A stretch of DNA of 64,000 nucleotides from Bradysia coprophila (GCF_014529535.1 NW_023503376.1:5405716-5469715); one strand, 5' to 3'; positions 33,685-45,642 are shown, counted from the stretch's first letter. Numbers and translations are program-made. The notes: generated by a model from the sequence alone, not told the origin.

Positions 33685-34906
33685 GACCCGTACGAAGTAC
33701 TGGGGTCTTATAGGTTTACGCATACGTTTGTAACACGTCGAATTGGACTCCCTGAGTAAGGGGAAACCTATTGTGGTTGTCCAGAGATGCCAAATCAGCA
33801 AGAAAAAAAATGTCCGTCTGTCCGTCCGTCCGTCTGTCTGTCTGCACGATAACTTGAGTAAAACGCATCCGATTTTGAAAATTCTTTTTTTTCCCCGTTT
33901 GGTAATGTCAAAAGACAGGCTAAGTTCGAAGATGAGTGATTTTGGATCGACCCCTCCTGAGCTGGGGCCCAATAAGTGCTTTACGGTTTTTCGAAGATAT
34001 CTCCGGACATTTAAATGCTTTACTCGTAAATGATACATCGAATGAAAGATATTTACAATACCGATCGACAAAAAAAAAGTTCATGGAAATCGGATGACCG
34101 ACTTGTGAGTTAGACCCCTTGGTGTGAAACAGGCACAGGGCGGCAAGCAGTTTTTGCTTGTAGGTCGGCCAAATTTGAACATATGTCGTCTGTTTTCACT
34201 TTATTAGATAGGTATTGACCGTACCAATCAGGGAAAAAAAAGTTTATGAAATTATGTTCTCCGGAGCGTGAGCTAGGTCTCTTGGAGTGAGCTCTTATCT
34301 GGCTACTCGGCCGTACAGTGAACGTGGAGTATTTTGTCAATATCTCGAGTAAATTTTGACCGAATTTCATGATTTTTTTTGTTTGAAAGGTATTAACGAA
34401 TGTAAAGCGTCGGTACTATTTTCGGTTTCCTAACAAAATGGCTGCCGGTGGCCATATTGGATTTTAATAAAAGTGATATATATTGGGGAAAATGGTACTT
34501 AGCGAGTTTCTGTTAACATGGTTATAATTTGTTATGTGTGTGGGTTGTTTCAGACATTCCATATATGGACATCTATATACATCTATATTCACCTATATTG
34601 AGCTATATACAGGCATATAGAGCTAAATGATAGCATATTCCTCTGTGAAATGTTTATTTACAGTGAAATATAGGTAAATATAGCGGTATATAGCTGTTTA
34701 AATAGGAATTTATGAAATTTGTCTTCGTACGGGGCTGTCTATATTGCCTCCGGCAATTTAGTTGCATATGATAACAAGGCAAAGAGTGGATAATGTAAGT
34801 GATTTTAAAGGGAGAATAGTTTTTCAGCAGAGAAGAAAATGAAGTAAGAGAAATGAAGAGTTTCACATTAAAGGCTTTTGATACGAATAGGTGTTTCGTA
34901 CGGGTC
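33685..34906 (-). mobile_element. GACCCGTACGAA-family repeat element, copy 2 (full length, 1.22 kb)
   Basis: Both ends are visible: GACCCGTACGAAG at 33685 and TTCGTACGGGTC ending at 34906, giving 12 bp inverted repeats. The interior carries the GTCCGTCT microsatellite near the left end, blocks shared with 1-749, and a 450 bp segment with many TATATAG-type words. An internal CTTCGTACGGGGCTG (about 34722) resembles the ends of the element at 59278-60979. Confidence 0.8.
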
Positions 34907-35438
34907 GGCGTTAGCTATGTTTTTGGCTGTCATTCATATTCTATTTTGAATACAATAATTAAAGTCGAGGAAGAACGACATATATCGAGTTCGAATGATT
35001 AATGTTATAATGTTAATGTTATAAGAATGGTAACCAGGAACTTCATATTAACAATTAGCTGCACTTTACGTCAAACTGATTAAAGCAGTGACAAGTTTCG
35101 TAGCCCAAAGGTCACAGGTTCCATTACCCACAGGTGCAGATTTTTCTCAAATAAAAAAAATATTTCAGAATTCATTTCAGATGCCAACACACACACCTCA
35201 GCGAGAAATACAATGTGTAAAAATCAGAGTGGACGTGAGATTAATAATACAAATAATGAATACGAGAAAAGAACTCAATTTTTGTTCTTAAGAAATAAGA
35301 ATGTTATCAGTCACACCTAATCTTAAACATTACCTTTCACAGCTAATTTTCTCTACGTTACCTGTCACAGATAATGTAACGAAGAAAATACATTACCTGG
35401 AGACGTACATTACCTGTGACCGCAGTTTAGTTTTCTGT

Positions 35439-35905
35439 CAGGGAGGTGCGGGAAACGTAAGATTTACAGAAATGTTTTAATTGTTCTAAGGGACGAAAAT
35501 TTGAGTTTGAATTTATGTATTTACTTTGACAGATTTTATAATCAATTAACAACTTACGGAAAACTGAGAACGTTCCAAAAAAAACCTGACAAATTAGAAA
35601 AAAAAGCTTGTATACATTAGTGTCTTACAAAGAGTTTTTACTCTTTTCTCTAAAATCTCATTAATATTATTAGAGAAATTGCAAAATAACAGAAATTTCA
35701 GTTGTTCAATGCACAAAACGTTTTTCGTACTTCGACAGGAAATGGATTTTTTCAGCACACGTCCTAATTTAGACTAAACTTAGAACTGGTACTGAAAATA
35801 TCGTCATTTCCTGGCTTGGTACGAGAAATACTATTCGATAGTAATATTAAGTACCGAATACAGTTTGATTTTTCACACAGTATTCATAATTCCCGCACCT
35901 CCCTG
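35439..35905. mobile_element. 467 bp foldback MITE with CAGGGAGGTGCGGGAA ends
   Basis: The 16 bp terminal inverted repeat is perfect. A second inverted pair lies inside around 35725-35830 ('cgtacttcgacaggaaatgg' and partner). No clear target duplication. Confidence 0.7.
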
Positions 35906-36458
35906 TGCAGCTTTACATTACATTAACATTGTACCAGAAATTATTCATAATGTGAAACGTACGAAAATGGATGACTAATTGCAAAAACTTATACTTCGTA
36001 CATAAATGTAGGTAGCTCATTTTGCAGGTAGAATGTCGTATTGCTATGCAAATTTTAGCGACCAAGGTATGCACGAACTGCTATGGATACTATAATGTCC
36101 TATTGGTTAGTATTTATTTTGGGTAAATGTGAACATCCTGTAGATCATTAAAAAAGGTTTCATAAAATTGTGTTTATGTGAAATTCAGTTTCTCTTCGAC
36201 GGTCGAACCGTTCAATTGTAACAAGTGTTTAAAAACGAACAATTTAACAAATTTTTCACATAAATCTAAATAAATCATCAAAAATAAACAATCAAATCAT
36301 AGTTTGATTCTTCATCGCATCAATAGGTACTTGAGTAAGCTTCAGACTCATTTTCTTGTCCATAAAAATCTAAAATGTAAAATGAACAATATCGCCGTTC
36401 GACGAATTTATAAAAGTTTGAGTTTCTTATCGTCAGTGAAGTTATCTAGAAATAAAAT

Positions 36459-36699
36459 ATATGTGTCTGTTGGAATCAAACGTCGGTCTTTTCCATCTGT
36501 CAAAAGTGTCGTTTTAAACGTCAAACGAAAATAAATTTTCGAAATGGTCGCAAAATGTTTTATTTTTCCTTAATTCTAATATAAATGAGGAAAAATTAAA
36601 AAAATTTGGGTCCATGCCGTTTTTTTAATTTTCGTTTGACGTTTAAAACGTCATTTTGACAGATGGAAAAGACCAACTTTGATTCCAACAGACACATAT
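36459..36699. mobile_element. 241 bp foldback MITE
   Basis: ATATGTGTCTGTTGGAATCA is mirrored at the right end. Arms of about 75 bp include GACAGATGGAAAAGACC and CGTTTTAAACGTCAAACGAA. Confidence 0.75.
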
Positions 36700-37030
36700 G
36701 CGGGAATAGTGTTCGACTCGGAAAGGGTATTCCCGAACCCAATTGAATTTTTTATACTTGAGTATATGAAGTATAAAATTTTGACAGAACTGGCATATCG
36801 ATGAATGGTTTAGTAATTTGACAATAATTACCACCAACGCACTTCTAGAAAAAGTGATCATAGTCGACAGTTGTCAAATAGAGTACTATTTTGAATGAAA
36901 TTGTTTTTTGACAGTGTTTTACAGCTTTACAGTTATATGACGACAAACTGTCAAGTTTCAGTACCCTATTTAGAGTAACGCTCATGAAGATCACCAAAGT
37001 ATGATCGGATCTTGATTTTATTTAAGAACT

Positions 37031-37887
37031 AAGTAAAGCTGATGCCTCTGAAGCAAAAGACAGTGAGTTGTAAAAAATTCTTCGCCTATATGTAGCGCTA
37101 TTGAATGACAACTAAAAACATTGAGCGTCGAACACGTGCTTCCTTGCAATCACATGAGTTTCGATTGTCAATAACTAGCTCACTGCCTCTAGTTTCAGAT
37201 CAGACGATACATACCGGTAGTAAATATTATCAAATTACTGAGCCGTTCAACAATATGCTAGTTCTGTCAAAATTTTATACTTTATACTCGAGTAATAGTA
37301 CATTACTGCTATAAGGCTGTATATAAGAGACGTGTACGTATACGAGTGCTTGCGTGAGTTTAGTACGAGTCTCTTATATATATAGCCTTTGATATAAGGG
37401 CTTTATATCAGTGAGGTATTTTATCGCAGTAGGCAAACATCTCTTTTTCTAGTGATATAATTTTGCTTGCAAAACCTTTAGCTCTCTGTGTTAAATTGGT
37501 TTACTCTTATGTACGTCGTGTATATAGCGCACAATACACACACACCGTATGCGATAATAGTAGATTATTCACCTTTGTCCACATGTTTATTTAGACACTT
37601 GGGGAGTTATTGCATGAGCCGAAGGCGAATGTTATAACCCTAAGTGTCTAAATAAACATTTGGACAGAGGTGAATACGCTATTTTATCTACCAACGGCGA
37701 AATAATAGCACCTTTTCACTGCTATTATTTCACCTAGGTAGATAAAAAAAATTAAAGTCGGATCGGGAATACCCTTAGCACGTGTTCGCCGTTCAATGTT
37801 TTTAGTTGTCATTCAATAGTGCTGCATATAACTGAAGAATTTTTTTCAGCTCACTGTCTTTTGCTTCGGAGGTATCAGCTTTACTAG
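37031..37887. mobile_element. 857 bp foldback element with ~110 bp arms
   Basis: Left arm 37031-37142 and right arm 37777-37887 are near complements (TAAAGCTGATGCCTCTGAAG, 'gacaactaaaaacattgag', CGAACACGTGCT). Nested inside are further inverted pairs at 37300-37390 (GTATATAAGAGACG type) and 37560-37745 (ATTCACCTTTGTCC type). Confidence 0.7.
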
Positions 37888-38006
37888 AAAAATTTTTAAA
37901 ATTTTTAAAAAATTTATGGTCTCAAGACCGCACTGAAATCGTAAATGAAAACAGTTTACCTATTTTTTGTGAACATATACCTTGTTTTGCGAACAAGTAT
38001 AGCACA

Positions 38007-38422
38007 TTAAGAGGCACCGGCACTTAGCTAAAATTGTAGCCTACATTTGCGTGTTTCGTATTTCATTTTTGTTAATATCTTTTCATCAGAATCCTTTTTG
38101 AAAAATGTACGACCGCAATTCCGACCACGAATCTGTTAGCTTTAAATAAAAATTAGCTTTGGTTGTAGTCGTTTGATCAGCTCTGAGAAAAGTGAGCAGT
38201 TTAATGAAATTTTCATAAACTGCTCACCGTTCTCAGAGCTGGTCAAATTGCTGCAGCCAAATCTATTTTCTGTTGAAAGCTAACACATTCGTAGTCGGAA
38301 TTGCGGTCGTACATTTTTGAAAAAGGATTCTGATCGAAAGATATCATCAAAAGTAAACTAAAATCCTTTATTTAAGAATCGCCCTAATGTATGCTTTTCG
38401 GCAAAGTACCGGTGCCTCTTAA
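38007..38422. mobile_element. piggyBac-like foldback MITE (TTAA borders)
   Basis: TTAA at both ends (38007-38010, 38419-38422) encloses inverted ends GAGGCACCGG and CCGGTGCCTC. The whole interior is a palindrome with arms of about 200 bp centred near 38210. TTAA duplication is typical of piggyBac elements; the family call is inference from this. Confidence 0.7.
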
Positions 38423-38621
38423 TGAACATGGCTCCCAAACGTTTTCTCATATTTATACAAGCGGAGTATCGAACGGAACACGAGGATGTCTTTGCATTGG
38501 TTTCTCCGAGAAAAACGTTCGGCTCATTAGTATGTTTGGTGACATGTCCGTTATACTGCTTTAATGCAGAATTGAAGGTGTGGTGGTATATGTGGTGTTC
38601 AATAATAATGATACTTTTACC

Positions 38622-38808
38622 CAAGGCTGTATACTTTGGGGAAGGTCACGCAGATCGCCATTTTATTAGATACTCGGGAACACACCTTTTCCATACAAAC
38701 AAATTCACCAAAACTGAATTTGTATGGCGTGGTGAATTTTTTGTATGAAACGTTGTGTGTAGCCCGCGTATCTGCATCTGCGTGACCTCCCCAAAGTATA
38801 CAGCCTTG
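38622..38808. mobile_element. hAT-like MITE with 8 bp target duplication
   Basis: The ends CAAGGCTGTATACTTTGG and complement are flanked on both sides by CTTTTACC (38614-38621 and 38809-38816), an exact 8 bp duplication as made by hAT transposases. Same family as 7384-7486. Confidence 0.82.
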
Positions 38809-39072
38809 CTTTTACCGTCCTGTTATACTGTTCTGTAATGTCACATAAAAGCAAAATGGAAACCATGCATTTGTATATGCAACACTATCTAGCAAGATCC
38901 ATCGAGAAAATGCAAAATGAAAATTCTTATAAATTTGAAAATTTTGGACAATGTGAACATCACACATAATTTCCCTTTAATTATTTCAGAATTCTTGAGC
39001 AAAACTGTCAACTACCATCTGTACAATAAAGCTGATCTGCAAAACTGAGCTTAACAACTAGCACAACCAGTC

Positions 39073-42000
39073 ATGTTATATCTCGTGGGTAGATTCTTGG
39101 GTAGTATTTTGGGTAGTGGTTCGACGAAGCGCAAGCGTCAAGAAGAAGAGGAAGAAGTGAATCAGGAAAGCTGTGATGACAACGGTTGTCGATGTTGCCG
39201 AAAGAGAAGAAAACTATCCTGCGAGGAGAATCTAAGGTTGGTTTCTCATATGACGCAACTATTGTGTAGATTGTATTTAAAAAGAAAAAATCGAATCACT
39301 TTAGGCCAGAGGAGACTAACACTTCGGAAGAAGAGGAAATCGGTCAAAAATCAAAACACAATGTTCCCGCTACTAACAATACACACAAAGATGCTTCCGG
39401 TAGTTCACCTGCTGAGGGAACGTCCACAACAAGTGTAAATAATGCAAACGCCACTGCAAGTATGGATACAACGATTTCATCAAACTCAGGCATTGTTCTC
39501 ACAACTCGTGTACCAACTGCCGCTGACACTAATGCAACAGCAGAACAAGGCAGCACACCAAATCCAACTACGAGTGTCATCAAACCATCGGCCACCACTG
39601 AAACCACCACTGCCAACGACACAGTAGAAGCGATTGATAAACCATCGAACAGCACTGATAAGACAGCCAAAGACTCTGAGACAGTAAAACCGGTTGGTAA
39701 TCCACCAATTTCAAAAGCTACCGACAAAACCATAGAAGCAAAAGCATCGAACAGCACTGAAACGATAGCCAAAGACTCAAATACAGTAAAAACGGTTGGT
39801 AATCCACCAATTTCAAAAGCTGCTGACAAAACCAAAGAAACAAAAACAGACGATTCAAATGTAACAAAAACCCTCGATACGGAGGTTGTACTGAATCTGA
39901 GCATCGACGAAAAATTAGAAGTAGACCACGTCAATTACATCCGAGAAGAATTTATCTTTCCACTCGTGAATAGAGAAGCATTCGTATCTGCTGGCTTTTC
40001 CATTCAAAGAGGACTTCTTTTGCATGGATCCTCACACGGAATGCGTACCTTCGTTAAAGGATTCGCCAATGAACTCTCGCGCCTTTTTGGAAAGCCTGCA
40101 CGCATATTTTCGCGTACACCACTAGATCTGTTCAGAAGCTACTCAGATGATGCAGAAAAATTCATGACAAGAATACGAGAAAGTGTGAAGAAATGTAACG
40201 AAGATATTCCAATTATCATTTTGTTAGAGGAACTACGGTCATGTTTGTCACATTGTGATGTCTTAAAGTACGATACGGGCAGTTGTTCAGCGCTTGCCGG
40301 CTTATTGAAAACATTTTTGGCAGAAAATAGTAAATATCAGAGACTATTCATCATTGCAACAGTAGATGATATGAAAATTCTTCCAAAGCTCTTATTGGAA
40401 CCAGGAATGTTAAAAAAAACCTTACATTTTCCCGGTGCAGAAAGTGCAGTTAAAAGAAAACAGTTTTTGAAAGAAGCTGTAAAGAAATGGAAGGTACAGC
40501 CAGAAGATAAATTGTTGGATGAAATGGCAGAGAAAACTGTCGGATTTAGTGCAGCAGAATTACAAGAATTTGCACAGACGGTACTTTTGGTAATTGTTTT
40601 TGTTTTTTTCCTTTCCGGACTATATTTACGAAAAATATTTGATTTTTCCCTTTTGTTTTTCAGTCCACGGTACATGATAAAATGAGAGGGCAGCTAAAAG
40701 ATTCATGTTCGAAATGTTGCGCGCTCCCAGATTCCTGGAAAGCAAAGGAAGATTTCTTCGAATCCGTCAATCCCACAACTGAGCAATGGGAAAAGATTTT
40801 CAAAACCCTGCAGAAGCCTTGCAATAAAAATACGAACGGATGCGCAGTTGCAACAGCACCTTCGTTGGAGAATCCGACTGCGAACATAAACTTTTCGACC
40901 GTGGGAGGATTGGATGAACAAATCACATATCTGAGAGAGAATATTATCGTCCCGCTCAAAAATAAAGATGTTCTCAAGGAATGGGGAGTGGAGCCGGTCA
41001 AAGGAATCATATTCCATGGGCCACCGGTAAGTTTTTGAAATTCGCATTCATTGTTAATGTTTAAATTAACAAAATTCCAAACTTGCAGGGAACAGGAAAA
41101 ACTTTGTTAGCTAAAGCAATGGTGAACGAATTGGACAAACTCTTCGAAGACCAGCCTGCGACTTCAGCGGAATCACCCGATGAAAATGTTCCTAAGACCA
41201 CAGCTGCCACAGCAGTTCCCAAGAAAAAGTACAGCTTCTTTTACCGTAAATCTACGGATTGCTTTAACAAATACGTTGGAGAATCAGAACGAATCCTTCG
41301 TGAGCTATTCAGCACGGCAGAGAAACAAGCTCCCTCCGTTATATTTTTTGATGAATTCGATGGACTTTGTCCGACTCGCACGAGCTCTACGTTTCAATTC
41401 TATACGAACATTGTGACAACGCTGTTGGGACTTATGGATTCTGTGAAGAGAGGAGATATTCTCATTATTGCTGCCACGAATCGATTGGATTCGTTGGATC
41501 CCGCAATACGTAGAGCAGGTAGATTTGATCGAATAGTTGGATTTCCAATGCCAGGGAAAGAAGGAAGAGAAAGCATTCTTGAGGTTCACACAAAGGCATG
41601 GAAGAATGGAAATACTAAGGAAATTTTGGAGCAAATGGCGGAGAAGACTGTGGGATACAGTGGAGCGGATTTGGAACAATTGGCTAGGTTAGAAACAATG
41701 ATCTGGGTTTCCATCTCAAGATTTAAAAACGATTTCGTTATTTTTCCACAGAGGAACACTAATTCTTGGGATGCAAAGATTTCTGGAGAAAAAAACTCAA
41801 CAACTGGAAATTGTCCCCGAAGATTGGCACACTGCCCTATCGCAAACCAACCCCAGCAATAATTCCGGAGAAATCGCATTTGGTAATGGCTCAACATTTC
41901 TGCGACGAGTCCCGGAAGGCGTTAAATTGCTTCTTGAAAGTAACATGACAAAGATTGATCAGAAACTGCAACCAATATTCACTGCTATTGAAGAGTCGGC

Positions 42001-42781
42001 CAAAACTAATTGCAGCGGAGGACTTAATTCATTCCTAATCTCGTCTGGTTCGGAAAATAATGACGTCGATAGGTATCTGGTACCACTTCTGCTCACGGAA
42101 TCCAAACTCTTCAAGAACGTGGCTCCATATACCCTTGATCTGTCTGATATTCGGACGCTGACAAGGAAGCAGGTTCAATCTACACTGGCCCAGTTGCATT
42201 CTTCGCCGGATGGAAAGATTCCGTTGCTTTTTATTCCTCAAATTGAGGTGTTCATTAAATTGAAAAATAGTGAAGCGAATGCTGGAGGTATTGTGGATTA
42301 TGTACTCGCTCAACTCCAAACGATCAGAGGAAAGAATGTGCTACTGCTGGCCACAAGTAAAGTGACCTTGACAAATATGCAACAAAACGAAGAGATGCTC
42401 ACCCTCTTCAAAGGTATAGTTTGGCCAGATGCAACGATCAAATTTGTGCTATACAAAAACACAATTTCTCTTGCAGATGTTGAAGGTTCAAAATGTCATG
42501 AATTCATGCGACCGTCGCTTCAGGATTTGGCATCCTTCTTCAAAGCGAACACACGATTGGAAAAAGAGTTCCCGAAACAACTGGAATGTGCCGTGAAATT
42601 TGGAGAGGGTAAAGACGTGGAAACTTTATTGGATCTGAACGCGGAAGTGCAACGCATACTACAGCAGAAGGAAGGCGAAGAAAACAAGACTGACAAATTC
42701 ATTTCGGAACAATTGACAGCTCTATTGAACGCTTTCAACAATCATAAGAGAGGACAGAATCACCTTGACCTTTACATTTAG
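39073..42781 (+). CDS. ATAD2/Yta7-like AAA ATPase, three AAA modules, no bromodomain (1146 aa)
   Basis: Five exons: 39073-39236, 39305-40589, 40664-41026, 41089-41687 and 41752-42781; all GT-AG, phases consistent (an alternative donor for intron 2 is 40580). The N-terminus has a basic cluster (TKRKRQ) and an acidic run, then a Ser/Thr-rich disordered stretch with a duplicated 34-residue segment. Module 1 (about 255-480) is a degenerate AAA: the P-loop reads HGSSHGMRT and Walker B reads IIILLEE. Module 2 (about 560-800) looks active: GPPGTGKT (602-609), FFDEFD (690-695), sensor Asn735 in AATNRLD and arginines in RRAGRFD (745-751). The helix after the P-loop, FFYRKSTDCFNKYVGESER, is close to ATAD2. 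Module 3 (about 870-1050) resembles the inactive AAA2 of ATAD2 (YTLDL, LLFIPQIEVF, NVLLLATS) and lacks a P-loop. ATAD2 proteins are nuclear histone chaperones or loaders, but the bromodomain expected at the end is absent. Likely nuclear; function by analogy only. Confidence 0.88.
39645..39848 (+). repeat. 102 bp tandem duplication within the AAA coding region
   Basis: Two in-frame 102 bp units (39645-39746 and 39747-39848) encode 34-residue repeats containing VGNPPISKA in the disordered N-terminal region. Ten or more base changes separate them, so the duplication is not brand new. Confidence 0.85.
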
Positions 42782-42859
42782 TAATAATTTTTGTTTTCTG
42801 TTGAATTATTAATACAAGAAGAACTGATACCCACGAATCATGATGAGACTCTCCTTCCA

Positions 42860-42865
42860 AATAAA
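42860..42865 (+). terminator. Polyadenylation signal of the AAA gene
   Basis: AATAAA 79 bp after the stop codon. The retrotransposon reading frame opens immediately downstream. Confidence 0.55.
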
Positions 42866-42868
42866 TAA

Positions 42869-44575
42869 TGCAAAGTTGAATGCGGTGACATTATTGATCA
42901 GCGTTCTGAAAAAATAAAACCATTCCAACTTGGTTTCGGTGCTAAAGGAGGTGCAGAAGCAATAATACACGCTGTCCGATCATTTGTTTCCAATTCATAC
43001 GATGAACCAATGATACTCCTGAAATACGATTTCTCAAACGCCTTCAATGAACTTAAACGACAATACTTATTGGACGAAACGAAAAACATTTGTCCGAGCC
43101 TATATCCGATGATGAGACAAGCTTACGGCAGCTTCACTAACTTATACTTCAACCATCAAGTAATTTTATCCAGAAGAGGGGTCCATCAAGGAGATCCATT
43201 AGGTCCAGCGGGTTTTTGTATCGGAATTTCAAAGCTAGTCCACTCATTGTCATCCCGTTTAAATGCATGGTATCTCGATGATGGAACAACCGGAGACAAC
43301 TTTAAAACTACCATGGAAGATGTTAAACGTATTAAAGACTTCCGAGAGGTTTCAGGACTGACACTTAATCCATCGAAGTGCGAAGTACATTTCATAAACG
43401 CAACCAAAGAACGGAAAGATGCCATGTACGCTGCTATATCGGAAGAATTACCCGGCATTCGTCTGATGGAAGAAGTTGATCTTCTTGGATCGCCAATACA
43501 TAATTCATTAATTCCAAATTTCATTAAACAGAAAAAAGACATTGTACAATCGATGTGCGAAAGACTGAAACTCCTAGATGTCCACCCCGCATTGTGCCTG
43601 TTCCGATATTGCATGTCATCGCCGAAATTCATCTATCTGTTACGAACTTGTCCAACTTTCATGTTTCAAAATCTTCTGGAAGAAGTTGATGAATTTTTTC
43701 GACAAACATTGGAAAATATTTGCAACATTAAAATGACCCCGAAAGTTTGGAGACAAACAACGTTACCTTATTCGTTGGCTGGAATTGGCATAAGAAAACT
43801 TGAAGATTTGGCGATTCCCGCATATCTTTCTTCAATTTTTCAATCAAAAAATTTATCAAATGTTTTATTAGGTCAACTGAATTTGGACATCGTTGACACC
43901 GAAATCAAAAAATTGATCGATGATCTGCCGTCCAGCCTGGTACCAGACACAGAAGCAAAACGTGAAAACCAAACAAATTGGGATTACCCGAATATGAAAT
44001 TAATTTTCGAAACATTGTTGAGCAATGCTGACCAAACAGATAGAGCGCGCTTACTTGCATCATCCAAAAACGAATCGTCAAAGTGGTTGCAAGTGATACC
44101 GTCGTCTGAGTTGGGCCTACTGTTGAACAACAATACAGCTCGAATTGCGATTGCCATACGTTTGGGAGGGAAAGTATGCGAAAAACACACTTGCCGATGT
44201 GGAAAAACTGTCGAAGAAAACGGCCACCACGGTTTATCATGCATTAGGAGCGCTGGCAGAATTCCGAGACATGTAGGATTCAATAAAATAACCTTGAATG
44301 CCTTATCTAAAATCGATTTCCCGAGCATGCTAGAACCGCCTGGAATAAGCAGATCGGACGGAAAGCGCGTTGACGGTGTAACCATCACTCCATGGGAACG
44401 AGGAAAATCTTTGGTTTGGGATGCTACAGTTAGCGACACTGTTGCTCCATCATACCTGGCCCAATCAGCGAAAATCGGGTCGCAGATCGCTGGCTGGGTC
44501 GCAGATCAATCAGAACGTCATAAACATAATCACTACATGACATTGAAACTAATAGAACGCTCGGTCTCCTTATGA
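42869..44575 (+). CDS. 5'-truncated non-LTR retrotransposon ORF: reverse transcriptase plus restriction-like endonuclease region
   Basis: A frame of 568 codons, open from 42869 to the stop at 44573-44575, with no initiation context: the 5' part of the element is missing, as usual for LINE-type insertions. RT motifs appear in order: FGAKGGAEA, LKYDFSNAFN (catalytic Asp), GVHQGDPLGP, AWYLDDG (YxDD catalytic pair) and LNPSKCEV. A CxC...H...C cluster follows (CRCGKTVEENGHHGLSC), then RVDG..LVWDATV, which looks like the PD-(D/E)XK restriction-like endonuclease of R2-type elements with P changed to V. The ORF has no stop or frameshift over its length, suggesting a young insertion. It lies just past the AAA gene's poly(A) signal in the same orientation. 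Clade assignment within RLE-type elements is not possible here. Confidence 0.82.
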   Translation, partial: CKVECGDIIDQRSEKIKPFQLGFGAKGGAEAIIHAVRSFVSNSYDEPMILLKYDFSNAFNELKRQYLLDETKNICPSLYPMMRQAYGSFTNLYFNHQVILSRRGVHQGDPLGPAGFCIGISKLVHSLSSRLNAWYLDDGTTGDNFKTTMEDVKRIKDFREVSGLTLNPSKCEVHFINATKERKDAMYAAISEELPGIRLMEEVDLLGSPIHNSLIPNFIKQKKDIVQSMCERLKLLDVHPALCLFRYCMSSPKFIYLLRTCPTFMFQNLLEEVDEFFRQTLENICNIKMTPKVWRQTTLPYSLAGIGIRKLEDLAIPAYLSSIFQSKNLSNVLLGQLNLDIVDTEIKKLIDDLPSSLVPDTEAKRENQTNWDYPNMKLIFETLLSNADQTDRARLLASSKNESSKWLQVIPSSELGLLLNNNTARIAIAIRLGGKVCEKHTCRCGKTVEENGHHGLSCIRSAGRIPRHVGFNKITLNALSKIDFPSMLEPPGISRSDGKRVDGVTITPWERGKSLVWDATVSDTVAPSYLAQSAKIGSQIAGWVADQSERHKHNHYMTLKLIERSVSL

Positions 44576-44925
44576 ACGATTTGAACGTATTAGTAACTAC
44601 TTGAAAAACTTGTCCTTGAGCCGATGCTGCTTTCTGTATCACTTTCATTCACTTGGAGCTGATCGAGCACATTTTCCATTTGAACAATATCCACCTTCAA
44701 ATTTTCCCATTTCGACTCGTAGCTCAGCAAAAATTCCCAGATCAATTTTTCCTTCTGCACTGTAATGCTTCTCTAACTTTTCGTATGCATCCACCAGTTA
44801 GTTCCATTGTAAATATTTCAAAACGTAAATTTTATGTTCAAAGAGTTAAAATTCCAATATTTTTGTGATTTTATTTCGTTCACGTTATAACTAAATAGCC
44901 TCAATACAAACAACACACACTCTAC

Positions 44926-45145
44926 GGATAATAGCGGCAGAGTCGAAATTTTGCTTGATTTTCGCAAGTGGTTCCAGGTGGTTCCGGGTGGTTCCCGTGG
45001 TCCAATCGAAAAGTGATGTATGGAAGGTGCCCCTTATTTTTGCTAATGAACAAGTCGTCTATACATCATTTTGTCCAAAAACTTCGAATTTAGCCGATAT
45101 AATTTTGGGTCATTTTGACTCTGCCGCTTCTGCCGCTATTATTGA
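44926..45145. mobile_element. 220 bp MITE with ATAATAGCGGCAGAGTC ends
   Basis: ATAATAGCGGCAGAGTC at the left is mirrored at the right, apart from a 9 bp insertion (CTGCCGCTT). Short GTGGTTCC repeats lie inside (44968-45000). No target duplication recognised. Confidence 0.65.
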
Positions 45146-45225
45146 GTTATAACGTGTGTACATACAACTGGTGTACAAGAAATTATGTAAGAATTGGTTT
45201 GACCTGTATGAGGAAACACAAGTAA

Positions 45226-45642
45226 TTGTACGTCTGTGAAACACGACAAGGAAATAGTCAATTTTGTAAGCGAAACAGAATTAACACTGAGAAACTTTTG
45301 ACACCGCGAGGCATCAAATTCTTAAACGACAAATTCGACAACAAAATTGCTATCTTTACGGTCAAGGAATTCGAAGTTATTTTGTTCCTCACGCCTGAAA
45401 ACGAAAACACAACGAATTTGATAACAAAAATCTGCTGTTACATACATGAGGAAACCATATACCCAACCTTCGGTGCTATTCCTTTAGAGAGAATTGTGGA
45501 ACAATTTGAGGTCAGTGTTGATTTAATCCACATTCACATACAGCTGTGGCTCATGGTCGACCCATTGGACGAACTGCGGGACGAGTCGTCAATAATAGCA
45601 GATTATGCACCTCTGTCCGAAATGTTTATTTTGACGATTTAA
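45226..45642 (+). CDS. Unassigned 138-codon open frame (hypothetical, possibly an exon)
   Basis: Open frame between stops with a composition that looks protein-like, including an acidic C-terminal part (DPLDELRDESS) and no low complexity. It opens at a TTG; no ATG precedes it in frame after the last stop, so if real it is an internal or terminal exon. No domain recognised. It lies between two MITEs and may be a remnant. Confidence 0.25.
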   Translation: MYVCETRQGNSQFCKRNRINTEKLLTPRGIKFLNDKFDNKIAIFTVKEFEVILFLTPENENTTNLITKICCYIHEETIYPTFGAIPLERIVEQFEVSVDLIHIHIQLWLMVDPLDELRDESSIIADYAPLSEMFILTI

